A stretch of 64,000 nt of DNA. Source: Pegoplata infirma. Its lineage: Eukaryota > Arthropoda > Insecta > Diptera > Anthomyiidae. This document shows, one piece after another, positions 54,728 to 64,000 of this stretch; the stretch's first letter is position 1; each line of letters starts with the position of its first letter. The notes below the pieces were generated by a model, which saw only the letters and a program-made list of their open reading frames with translations, had not been told where the DNA came from and made no database searches. The DNA lies in the NCBI GenBank assembly GCA_963921195.1, contig OY992537.1, forward strand, positions 81,419,287 through 81,483,286, read 5' to 3'. Both the position numbers and the translations under genes were made by a program.

Positions 54728-55617
54728 GCCATACATTTTTATAATTTTTTTGTGTACCAATTTTTATAATTTTTTGGTAAAATAAAAAAAAAACACATTC
54801 TCGAAAGTGTTTTTGCCTCCTTAACACGAATCTGACATCAGAAATATCTTATCATTTCGACTTCACGAGATATTAAGCATTTGTTTTTGTGGACCAAGCC
54901 CTCAAAATCGACAAATATATTTATTTTGCAAATATTTCTGGATACACTCATTGAATTTTACATTTTTACCCTAGGTTCTTTTAATTGAATTGTCTTCTTT
55001 ACGACTCTGCTTTAAACAGGAAGTTTCTTGAAAAATTCGGATAATTTTAAGCATAAAACCGAAAAAAGAACATTTTAATATTTCTTTTTATGTCCTGATG
55101 GTATCCCTGATCGTATCGATTCAATATTTCTTTAATAACTTTAACATTTAATTTTGCAATTTAAAAAAATTTGTCGGTTTTGAGGGCTTGGTCCACAAAA
55201 TTTGAAAATGCCTATATTTTGAGTATGCGATTTGATACAATTTTTCTGATATTAAATTCGTGTTAAGCAAAAATACTTTAGGAAATGTTTTTTAATTTTT
55301 TTTTTGTTTTTTAATTTTAACAAAACATTATGAAAATTGGTACACCAAAATGTATGAAGAGAAATGTGCAAATTTGGTTAAAAATTTTTGATTTCTTTTG
55401 CAAATATTTCTGGATGTACTCAAAGGAGTGTCTACTTTACATATCTGCTTTGAACAGGAAAATTATTGCCAAATTCGGATACTTAGAAGCATATAACCAA
55501 GAAATGGACAATTTGAACTTCCTTTTAATGTCCTGATAATATTCTTGATCGCATCGAGTCCGGATTTTTTGTAAAAGTTAGGTAGTTTTTCAAATATTAA
55601 ACAATTTTTCGTTTTGA
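54728..55617. mobile_element. Foldback H with an adjoining direct copy of its loop
   Basis: Inverted arms: GGACCAAGCCCTCAAAATCG (near 54890) faces GGTTTTGAGGGCTTGGTCCA (near 55175), TAACACGAATCTGACATCAG (54822) faces TGATATTAAATTCGTGTTAA (~55246), and GTGTACCAATTTTTATAATT (54752) faces AATTGGTACACCAAAATG. The loop segment 54935-55170 (GCAAATATTTCTGGATACAC, ATGTCCTGATGG, GATCGTATCGA) recurs directly at 55398-55617. The element continues at 57446-57560 beyond the insert at 55619-57445. Confidence 0.65.
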
Positions 55618-55618
55618 G

Positions 55619-57445
55619 TGTAACGACCCTTGACCTCAACCGGCCTACCTCCTCCAAGGCCTAGCTACCTCGGTTACCGGCCGTGCTCAGGGCTGGGGTG
55701 TGTTCTTGCCCCTTCGGAGGCAGGTTGAGAATCGCTACAAGAAATATTAAATAGGTAGTAAAACTAAAACGCAAAAGATATTAAAGAAAGAGATATTATA
55801 ATAGAGGAGGTGATGATAATTGACAGTGGGACCGCTTAGATGTCGATGCTTCCCTTTCTCTACCCGCCCGCCTTGCTGAACATAATAATTGATACGTCAG
55901 CCCACAAAATTTTACTTCCTGACTTCACCTTTCGAAAGAAAACATACTCCCATGTTCAATTTAAAAATGATCACACCAGTTTATTTACAATTAACAAAAA
56001 AAAAAAAAAAACAAAAATAATAATTTAGAAAGAATAAAAGAAACTTAAATCTGGCCACCCCAATATAGTTAAACATTAAGGAACAAAAATTTTATTCAGA
56101 ACCGAGAATTTAAAAGAAAGAAGATTCCGACACTCCTAATCATTTTATACACTAATTTGTGGGGTGATGGTTTTCTGTGAATGCACATGTTTGATACAAC
56201 ATGTATGAAAAAGTTGCGTGTGTTACATAAAAATAAAATTCGCATTTACTTACGTTTTCATATGTCCTTCCTTGTCGACGAGCGCTAGAAGACTGAAGGC
56301 TTACTGAAACTCAAAGTTTAATGGTTTAATTTATATGTAAGTGTTTGAGTGTGCCGCAGAGTGAGGTGAGTTTGTCTGAATGAGTTATAATGTTAAGTTT
56401 GGTAAGTAAGTGGTTATTAGAGTTTTATACCAAATTCGCATTCATTTTTTTAAACACGTTTAACTACTTAAACATGTTTTTGTACCTTAACAAGTTTAAA
56501 TTTAAACATGTTTAAGTAGTTAAACATGTTTAAAAAAGTGAATGCGAATTTGGTATTAGAAGGATTAACGTTGTGCAAGAGAATGTTTGGGTATTGAGTG
56601 TTGAGTTGACAAATTAGGTGACCATAAACAAATTAACTTATTAAATTTACCAAAATCATAAAAGTTGACTCTAATTAGAAATGTTAATAAAACGGCAGCC
56701 GCCAAAACAAAATTAATGAATTTATATTGAAATTAACGAATACGAAATTTTTAGCGGAAATTGAAACAATATGCAAACTACGAAAATTCCTCTTGTACGT
56801 GGGAATTTTGTATAAAAATATCCCTGGATATTTATCTGTACCGATGGTCAAATTATTTATCAATATAGGGGTGAGTGTTAACCAACTGTCGAATATTTAT
56901 ATTTAATTTCCTCTCCCAATTGATGTAGAATATTTGAATCACTGCCATGCAACTTAATACCTCATTTATCCGATGTTTTGATGAAGATCTATTTAGAGCA
57001 GCGAACTTTTGTAGCTTAATGATGACGGGAAATTGACTTCAATTTCCATTCCTTTTCGCACATATCAAAACCAGTTTGCGAGTTATCGAAAGATGCCATA
57101 AAGGGCCTAAAATTTATTCAAATTACAAAGATTAAATTCGTTAATCACCACATTTAATTTTAATCATCGTTACATTTGCGGCCCTTGATAAATATTCGAA
57201 ATTTCCGTTTTAATAAAAAAAAACCGATAATTTTTGTCTAATTCCACAAAATTTATAAAAATATATTCGACTACCACAACAAAATTTCAACAATTCAATT
57301 CAATTTCAAACTCCAAATGAAAATTCTTGACAATATGATTCAAAGAAATTTCGATCAACATTTTTTTCCCCCATTAATTTGTTAAAGTAAATTCAATACA
57401 CTTAAAGCTAAATATTCGTAAAAACCCTTGTGAGGGCAACCTCAC
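55619..57445. mobile_element. Possible solo LTR or TG...CA insertion in foldback H
   Basis: The host phrase GTTTTGAGGGCTTGGTCCAC is interrupted: GTTTTGAG ends at 55618 and GGAATTGGTCCAC resumes near 57450. The insert begins TGTAACGACCCTTGACCTCA and ends GTGAGGGCAACCTCACA, so it has TG...CA termini. Its first ~120 bp are GC-rich (CCTCCTCCAAGGCCTAGCTA), and AATAAA lies at 56031. These points fit a Ty3/gypsy-type solo LTR of about 1.8 kb. No exact 4-6 bp TSD was found, and no primer-binding site or coding region is present. A small MITE (56429-56554) sits inside. Confidence 0.4.
56429..56554. mobile_element. Palindromic MITE ACCAAATTCGCATTCA
   Basis: Left ACCAAATTCGCATTCATTTT then TTAACTACTTAAACATG; right CATGTTTAAGTAGTTAAACA then GTGAATGCGAATTTGGT. 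126 bp, nearly fully self-complementary. AT on each side is a possible 2-bp TSD. Confidence 0.75.
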
Positions 57446-57560
57446 ATAAGGAATTGGTCCACAAAAAATAAAAATGCCTTTATATCGAGAATCCCATTTG
57501 ATATAGCTTTTCTGATGGCAGAATCGTGTTTAGGATGCAAGAATAACTTAGAAAATGTAT
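57446..57560. mobile_element. Displaced end of foldback H
   Basis: GGAATTGGTCCACAAAAAAT, GATATAGCTTTTCTGATGG and GAATCGTGTTTAGGATGC match the 55180-55290 segment of foldback H (GGCTTGGTCCACAAAATTTG, TTTGATACAATTTTTCTGAT, AATTCGTGTTAAGC). Confidence 0.65.
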
Positions 57561-57794
57561 TAAACATGTCTATGCAAAAACCCTGTAGAATAGTGCATTC
57601 CAGTAAATTTAAAAATTGTTAACATAAATGGATCTGGACAGTTTAGGAAACTCGGCAAAAACTCTGACAATTTTTCAATACGAAAAATGATTTAAAAAAA
57701 TGTCTAGGAAAGAACTTTTATTTACGAAAAATGTCTCAGAATCTGAAAACTTTTTTATTCGCAAAATGTCTCAGATTCTGAGAATTTTTCTATA

Positions 57795-57916
57795 GGCCTA
57801 ATCACACCTGAAGTGAAATCTTGTTCGAACGAGATTTCGATCATATGGTCTGTATCATTTTATACATATGATCGAAATCTCGTTCGAACGAGATTTCACC
57901 TCAGGTGTGAATTGGG
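57795..57916. mobile_element. Palindromic MITE in the satellite, TSD TATA
   Basis: Left GGCCTAATCACACCTGAAGT, GAAATCTTGTTCGAACGAGA; right TCTCGTTCGAACGAGATTTC, ACCTCAGGTGTGAATTGGG. TATA flanks both ends (57791-57794, 57917-57920), and joining them restores the satellite phase CTATATGCGAAAAAT. 122 bp, almost complete palindrome with a ~25-nt loop. Confidence 0.8.
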
Positions 57917-59221
57917 TATATGCGAAAAATATCTAAGAATCTGAGAAAATTAATGAGAGTTTTGTTATACGAAAAAGGTTTAAGAATCTCCAAATTTTTC
58001 TATACTAAAATTGTCTAAGAACCTATTAATTTTTCTATATAAAAAATATCTCAGAATTTAAGAATTTTTCTATAAGAAGACTGTCTCAGAATCTGATAAT
58101 TTCTCTATAAGAAAAATGGTCAGAATCTGAGAATATTTTTATAAAAAAAAAAATGTCTAAGAATCCGAGAATTTTTGTATGAGAAAAATTTCTCAGAATC
58201 TGAGGATTTTTCAATAAGAAAATTTACTCAGAATCTGAGAATTTTTTTATCTGAGAATTTTACGACAAGAAAAATGAATCAGAATTTGAGGGCCTATGCT
58301 CCTTATAGGAACTAGAGAAACCAACAAATGTGAATATAATAATTTTTCTATACAAAAAATTTCTCAGAATTTGAGAATTTTTTCAATACGAATTTTCTCA
58401 GAATCTGAAAATTTTTCAATAACAAAAATGCATCAGAATCACAGAATATTTCTATAAGAAAAACATCTCAGATTCTGAGAATTTTTCTTGAAAAATGTCT
58501 CAGAATGTGAGAATTTTTCTATAAGAAAAATATCTCAGAATGTGCGACAGAATCTGAGAATTTTTCTATTAGAAAAATGCCCCAGAATCTGAGAATTTTT
58601 CTATAAAAAATTTCTCAAGATATTGAAATTTTTCCATACAAAAAATTTTCTTAGGACCTGGGAATTTTTCAATACTAAAAATTTCTCAGAATCTGAGAAT
58701 TTTGTATTCGAAATTTCTCAGAATCTGAGAATTTTTCTATACGAAAAATGTCTAAGAATACGCGAATGATTCTTTACGAAAATGTTTTAGAATCTGAGAA
58801 TTTTTCCATACAAAAATTGTTTTAGAATCCGAGAATTTTTCTATATGAAAAATGACTCCATATGAAAAATGTCTCAGAATATGAGTATTTTTCTATACGA
58901 AAAATGTCTGAAAAAAATTATTCAGAATCTGAGAATTTTTCTATAAGAAACATGTTTCAGAATCTTAGAATTTTTCTATAGGAAAAATTCCTAAACATCT
59001 ACGAATTTTTTCTATACTTTAAATGTCTCAGAATCTGAGAGTTTTTCCATACAAAAATTGTCTCAAGATATGAGAATTTTTCCACATCTTGTCTCAATCT
59101 GGGAATTTTTTAATACGAAAAAATTTCTTAGAATCTTAGAATTTTTCAATACGAAAAATTTCTTAGTATCGGAAAATTTTTTAATGCAATAAATGTCTCA
59201 GAATCTAAGAATTTTTCTATA

Positions 59222-59279
59222 CACACAGAAAACAAATTTGCCGCTAAAAATTTCATTTGGAAATTTGTTTTTCTGTGTG
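59222..59279. mobile_element. 58-bp MITE, TSD TA, relative of 26771-27017
   Basis: CACACAGAAAACAAATTTG ... GGAAATTTGTTTTTCTGTGTG inside the satellite. Host CTATACGAAAAATG is split as CTATA[insert]TACGAAAAATG, so TA is duplicated. It is little more than the two terminal repeats of the larger MITE. Confidence 0.8.
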
Positions 59280-59539
59280 TACGAAAAATGACTCTGTACG
59301 AAATATACCTCAGAATCTGACAATTTTTTTATACGAGAAATATATAAGAATTTGGTAATTTTTCGATACGAAAAATATGTTAGAATCTGAGAATGTTTCC
59401 ATACAAAACATTGTCTCAGAATCTGAGAATTTTTCTATACGAATTTCTATCAGAATTTGCAAATTTTTCTTTACGAAAAATGTCTCAGAGTCTTAGAAAT
59501 TTTCTATACAAAATTTTTTATAGAATCTGAGAATTTAAA

Positions 59540-60115
59540 TTGAAGGATAGAAATAGTTACGGGGTTTTTGTGGACTCGATAAAAAGAAAAAACAAGTTTT
59601 TTGCGGTATGGTAAATCTCAAATAGTATGGTTAATCTGAAATATCTCAACACCCTGATGTGTTTCCAAGGCCAGTCAGCCATTTAAAGGTTAAAATGCTT
59701 AAATATTTGAAATGAAAACCATTCAACCTCATTAAAAAATAAAAAAAAAATTGGATAGCCTGCTAAACTTATGCTTACATGCATGTTAACAATTGAATAT
59801 GATTGTTTGAAAAATTTTCTTGTTAAACCAACATAAATGTAATGATAACAGTTAACAACTGTTTGTTTATTTGACCCAATAAAAATAGGAAAATAACAAA
59901 CCCAACTTTCTAATGATTACATTGTGGTTCAATAAAGTTTCGAAAGTACTGCAGTAAATCAAATAAATTGGAAATTAAATAGAAAAACATGTACACAAAA
60001 ATATACTTTTATACTCTAAAAAATGTAGTTAAATTTCGTGCTTTGATTAGGATAGATTTCAATAAATTTCAATTATATACTACTGTAAATTAAGCAAATT
60101 CCAATTAATTTTAAG
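59540..60115. other. AT-rich stretch, no gene seen
   Basis: No supported feature. Confidence 0.4.
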
Positions 60116-60117
60116 TA

Positions 60118-61360
60118 CACTCAAAAAAAAAAACTGTAATGGTAGCAAAAAAAGCTTGTAAATTTACTAGAAAATTTGCTGATTTTGAACCCACAATTTT
60201 TCTGGTAAAATTAGCAAAAATGAATTGCTAATAATTAGTTAACTGAAATTAGCAAAAAAAACTGTAGCTTTTACCACAAAATCTAGTAAAATTTTAGTAG
60301 AACATTTATACATTCATAGAAAAAAATATAAAAACCAAAACAACCCTTACAATAGTGTGTTGATGATCAATAAATACACAATTGTTTTTTATTGGTATTT
60401 TTCCGCGTCCTTTTTATTTGTGTAATTTGGTGTTTAGAAACAATAGAGTGTTGGTGATCGTTAAATACATACACTCAAAAAAATACGTTAGTAGATTTAC
60501 TAATTTTTTTTGCTAACGCTAGTAAGCTAACTTTTAGCAAATTTTTAGTTGAGATTAGCATGTTAGCAAAAAATTCTTGTAAACTTCATCTAGCACATTA
60601 GCAATTTTAAACAAACTTTGAACTAATTTCTTTTGCTAAATTTGAAATTGAGTTGACTACATTTTTACAAGATTTTTTGCTAATATTAGCAAAATAAATG
60701 TTAAATTTTTTTTATTTTCAGAAAACTTAAAATGGCGCTATCTCGGAAACTAAGCCAGATAGAGCAAAATGGAGGCCATTTTTGGTTCTTAGAATCTCCA
60801 TAGTATCGCCGGTCCTCTTCGCATGTGTGGACCCTAATGGGCACTAACTTTGGATCCAAAAAAGTTAGCATTCCCGAAAATTTTAAAATGTTCATATCTC
60901 GGTAAATATTGCCGACAGAACAAAAAGTCCAAAAGCGTTTTTGTAGCTCTCAACACGTAGAACAAGACCGCAAAATGGTCAAAAGCTCTCCGAGTAATAT
61001 TTTTGAAGTTATCGAGTTTTTTAATTCTCAAGACCCCAGTGGTTCCCTATAATCACGTATCTCAAAAACTAAGCAAGGTAGAGCGAAACGGACACAAATT
61101 TTGGATCAAAAACTATGACGATTTTTAAGGAACCCAACTAGGTCTAGGCCCATCGGGGTCTGGACCTATCGGGTCCGAACCCAATGGGGTCCCCAGATGT
61201 GCATAAACTAAGTTCAAAAAAAAAAAATATTTAGTTAACTAATTATTGGCAAAACATTTTTGCTTACTTTAGCAAAAAAATTGTGGGTTCAAAATCAGCA
61301 AATTATCTTGTAGGTTTACAAGCTTTTTTTGCTAACATTACAGTTTTTTTTTTTTTAGTG
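60118..61360. mobile_element. CACTCAAA-ended element A, TSD TA
   Basis: Left end CACTCAAAAAAAAAAACTGT, AATGGTAGCAAAAAAAGCTT; right end AAGCTTTTTTTGCTAACATT, ACAG-T-run-AGTG. TA on both sides (60116-60117, 61361-61362). The arms share TTTGCTGATTTTGAACCCAC (left) and GTGGGTTCAAAATCAGCAAA (right). Its right end lies inside element B, so the two overlap without simple nesting. Confidence 0.65.
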
Positions 61361-61932
61361 TAATTGTTTTTGTTGGGTTTTTTCCGTGTCCTTTTTTTAT
61401 GATGCAAATTGCGTACATTGTTGTTTTAGAAGATAATATAATTATCTACCTATTCATCGTTTTTTATATGAAAATATCTACGTGAAAAAAAAAACAAATT
61501 AAAAAGAAACAAAAAGAGGGAAAAATGCTAAAGAAACAAACAAACTCACACTAGTTTTTCTCAAACATATTTGCTTTCTTACAACAATTTGTTTTATTTA
61601 TATTATACACATTTAATTTATATTATATTAAATTAAAAACCTACTGCCGCTTCTCAACGACTGTATCGACCAACGCTTTCATTTAAACTAAATTTTTCTA
61701 TTACATTCCAATTAACAAAAAAAAAAAACGGAGAGAAAAAAGAGAAATAAAAATACAAAAATTTAGCCAAAAATATTAGTTCAAAGTTTGTTTAAAATTG
61801 CTAATGCGCTAAATTATGTTTACAAGATATTTTTGCTTACATGCTAATTTCAGCAAAAAATTTGCTAAAAGTTAGCTAACTAGCGCTAGCAAAAAAAATT
61901 TAGTAAATCTACTAACGTATTTTTTTTGAGTG
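60472..61932. mobile_element. CACTCAAA-ended element B, TSD TA, interlocked with A
   Basis: Left end CACTCAAAAAAATACGTTAG, TAGATTTACTAA; right end TTAGTAAATCTACTAACGTA then TTTTTTTTGAGTG. TA on both sides (60470-60471, 61933-61934). The arms are strongly similar for ~200 bp (GCTAACGCTAGTAAGCTAAC / GTTAGCTAACTAGCGCTAGC; AACAAACTTTGAACTAAT / ATTAGTTCAAAGTTTGTT). The middle (60720-61210) has a GC-richer block with CTATCTCGGAAACTAAGCCA, TATCTCAAAAACTAAGCAAG and a cluster of CATCGGGGTC / CCAATGGGGTC words. Non-coding. Confidence 0.65.
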
Positions 61933-62182
61933 TAAAGTGTAGACTTGTCATAAAGTTGTTTCGATTAACCAAATTATTATATAAAAGAAATTTAAAGCAA
62001 AACTAGTTAAAAAATAATATGTATTATGATTTTTACTATTTTTCTACAAACAGTGGTTCACGGCCCTATCGTTTGTCGTTTTGACCTCAATTGGTCAAAA
62101 CAGCACACGATGACCCTTTAGGTTGAACTTAGGTCTCGACGAAAAGTGAAAACGAAGTTTGATTTATGCACGATTAAATGTC

Positions 62183-62900
62183 AAACAAGTAAAAAAGTTA
62201 AATTCGGCCTTGCCGAATGCAGTGATACCCTCCACAATTTCAAAAAGATTATTGCAAAAAACTTTATTTAAAAGGAAATTACTTTAAAAAAAAAAAATTT
62301 TTTTTTGAAAAAAAAATTTCCGCGAAAAAATTTTAGTAAAAAAAAATCCGCGATTTTTTTCTTTTTTTGTCAAAAAATATGTTCGTACTTGTTTAAATAC
62401 CATTTGGTGTTCAATTATGTTCACATATGTCAACCAGAAGCCGAATTAAAGCATTTTGTATTTTTAGGTTATGTTGAATGTACTGAAATTTTTGAGGTGT
62501 GCTTACATTTTCCTTCATAACTTTTGAACCGCTGAACCGATATCGCTCAAATGCAATACCAAACTTCTCGGGAGAACTTACAACAAATATGTTAAGTTTC
62601 AGTCATCTCTGTGCAATATTTTGTCCGCGACAGCATTTTCCACAGACAGACAGACGGACAGACGGACAGACGGACAGACGGACAGACGGACAGACGGACA
62701 GACGGACAGACGGACAGACGGACAGACGGACAGACGGACAGACGGACAGACGGACAGACGGACATCGCTAGAATGTCTTAAAATCGATCGGGCATCATGA
62801 ATATATATACTTTATGTTGTCTCAGATCGATATTTCGATGAGTTACAAACGGAATGACAAACTTATATATACCCTCTATCACTAAGTGGAGGGTATAAAA
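62183..62900 (+). mobile_element. DINE-1-like type 1a, copy 3, expanded microsatellite
   Basis: Head AAACAAGTAAAAAAGTTAAA, TTCGGCCTTGCCGAATGC; body CATAACTTTTGAACCGCTGA; long core microsatellite; ATGAATATATATACTTTATG; tail ACCCTCTATCACTAAGTGGA, GGGTATAAAA. Closely related to copy 1 (25-591), which is in reverse. Open frames at 62305-62771 follow the element and its repeat, not a gene. Confidence 0.85.
62643..62764 (+). repeat. (CAGACGGA)n expansion in the DINE core
   Basis: About 15 perfect 8-bp units after CACAGACAGACAGACGGA, ending ACGGACATCGC. Copies 1 and 2 hold about 20 and 10 bp at the same position. Confidence 0.95.
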
Positions 62901-62901
62901 A

Positions 62902-63090
62902 CTGGTAACAGCAAAATCGTAACTGATCGCATTCGCGAGATATAGCGAAAATAGTGTTTTTGTAATTCTTTTAAATTTTAATAATAAATTTTTAAATATC
63001 TTCAAAAACTACGTCAAAATTTAAGAAAATACAAAAACACTAATATCGCGATATCTCACAAATACAATCAGCTACCATTTCGCTGTTTAG
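62902..63090. repeat. Imperfect hairpin element
   Basis: AACAGCAAAATCGTAACTGA, TCGCGAGATATAGCG and AATAGTGTTTTTGTAATT on the left face AAATACAAAAACACTAATAT, CGCGATATCTCAC and ATCAGCTACCATTTCGCTGT on the right. Probably a small foldback; TSD not clear. Confidence 0.6.
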
Positions 63091-63101
63091 AGTTTTGTGA
63101 C

Positions 63102-63218
63102 ATTTATCCCCAGTTTCTGTATGACGAAGGTCAAAAATTTACAAATATTTTGTTTTTGTTACAATAACAAAATACAAGAAAATGTTTGACATTCATCATA
63201 CAGAAACTGGGGGTAAAT
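63102..63218. mobile_element. Small hairpin MITE CCCCAGTTTCTGTATGA
   Basis: Left ATTTATCCCCAGTTTCTGTA, TGACGAAGGTCAAA; right TTTGACATTCATCATACAGA, AACTGGGGGTAAAT. ~117 bp with a TTTTGTTTTTG-type loop. TSD not resolved. Confidence 0.65.
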
Positions 63219-63558
63219 CATATACAAACAAAATTGCGTTTACACTTTTTGTCGACACTAAAATTCAACCTTAACTTCGCTGAAGCTCACCGTAAGCACT
63301 TATGTTAGCAAATTTCGACAAAAGTTATTTTTCATGCCACTCGTGTTAGTAAGTTCTGTTGGGTTATGTCCAAAAACGTTGTTCCGACAACGAAATGCTC
63401 TCACATCGGCTTTAGCTATTAACAGTTATTGCTAAGACGTATACTATGCATATATTGTAAATTGGAGATTTGAAACGAGTGTTGAAGAATTCAGACCTTT
63501 TAAATATTAATTTCCAAAACAAAATAATACATTCAAAAAATTGGGTTCAAATTAATCT
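63219..63558. other. AT-rich stretch, no gene seen
   Basis: No supported feature. Confidence 0.4.
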
Positions 63559-63790
63559 ATCAAGTGGTCTGTCACACGTTAGTGTCCGGGAAAAGTTGTA
63601 ATAACTTGCATGATTTTCAGACGATTTTAATGTTTAGTAACTTATTTAAGAGATAATTAATTGGTAATCCCAATTCAGTAATCATTTAAGTCCAAACTTA
63701 ACTGAACAAATTAGAAAAATTAAAAATAAGTCATATTTTTTCATTTTTATCCGTTTTTCAATCTGCAAGTCATTTCCGGGTCCACTTAAG
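63559..63790 (+). repeat. Repeat family D, partial copy
   Basis: ATCAAGTGGTCTGTCACACG, GAAAAGTTGTAATAACTTGC, ATGATTTTCAGACGATTTTA and CAGTAATCATTTAAGTCCAA match the inner ends of the family D arms (complement of 28100-28250) and the start of copy 1 near 10910. Homology fades near the window edge; the final ~200 bp show nothing else. Confidence 0.55.
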
Positions 63791-64000
63791 GTTATCGGAT
63801 TAAATTTAACTTTTATTTCTTTTAATTTTTGTTATAAAAAAAGCAAATCCTGGCCGGTTTACTAAAATTAAAACTTTTTAAATTTTACCCCATACTATAT
63901 AATAAGAACACCTCTATTGTACACACAAAAAGGCATGCAAATAAAATTATAATCGGCATGCATATTTTCTAGACTGGTTACATGTTATAGACATGCAAGT

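Larger units (their letters stand above)
57660..59530. repeat. 35-bp palindromic satellite, second locus
   Basis: Units of ATGTCTCAGAATCTGAGAAT plus TTTTCTATACGAAAA, the same satellite as 34450-37830 but more diverged, with ATTCTCAG in place of GTCTCAG on one side. Single orientation throughout. Two small MITEs interrupt it (57795-57916 and 59222-59279). Confidence 0.85.

Noticed and set aside
62499..62771. 90-codon frame with TDRRTDGQ repeats
   Set aside because: It is the translated (CAGACGGA)n microsatellite of a DINE element.

Overview
This window reads as intergenic or heterochromatic DNA of a higher (calyptrate-type) fly. It is very AT-rich. No continuous protein-coding gene, rRNA gene or intact tRNA gene is visible on either strand. 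Nearly every recognisable feature is a non-autonomous mobile element, a foldback (long inverted repeat) or a satellite array. The fly assignment is inference. It rests on many copies of interspersed elements with the layout of Drosophila DINE-1/INE-1 (Helentron-type HINE): a TATACCCTCC-type head, a GTCCGTCTGTC-type microsatellite beside a block like AAAGTATATATATTC, and a GAGGGTATA tail.

Layout. 0-5.7 kb: a DINE-1-like copy, a foldback, an hAT-like MITE with an 8-bp target-site duplication (TSD), and two more DINE copies, one inside a GATGAAAAAAA simple repeat. 5.7-14.2 kb: a CCCGAG-ended element holding a 950-bp foldback, a degenerate DINE, two more foldbacks, a copy of repeat family D, a 1.36-kb hAT-like element, and a second copy of the nested foldback. 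14.2-20.8 kb: sparse sequence, a foldback, an hAT-like element made of CACTCA motifs, and a second DINE type (DINE2) carrying an insertion. 21-25.7 kb: three foldbacks nested inside one another. 26.4-32.2 kb: DINE pieces and a 4-kb inverted pair of family D around a ~165-bp minisatellite, itself carrying an insertion with a tRNA-like stretch. 32.9-39 kb: an hAT-like element, an inverted 35-bp palindromic satellite and three more DINE copies. 39.1-47.4 kb: three copies of a third HINE-like family, two of them facing each other, with large arrays of a 16-bp TATAAAAG-containing unit. 47.4-64 kb: weak coding-like scraps, a DINE split by a 2.1-kb foldback, a 22-bp minisatellite split by a CCCGAG element, a split foldback with a solo-LTR-like insert, the 35-bp satellite again, two interlocked CACTCAAA-ended elements, a DINE with an expanded microsatellite, and small hairpins.

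The best evidence is nesting. Several insertions sit in repetitive hosts whose empty sequence can be read from a neighbouring copy, so TSD lengths can be read directly. They fall into four groups: 8 bp (hAT-like), 4 bp (GATC, GTAC, CTAC), 2 bp but often not TA (TT, TG, AT, CA), and none seen (DINE/HINE). No transposase, replicase or reverse transcriptase reading frame is visible, so everything mobile here appears to depend on enzymes encoded elsewhere. Element boundaries without a TSD are approximate.
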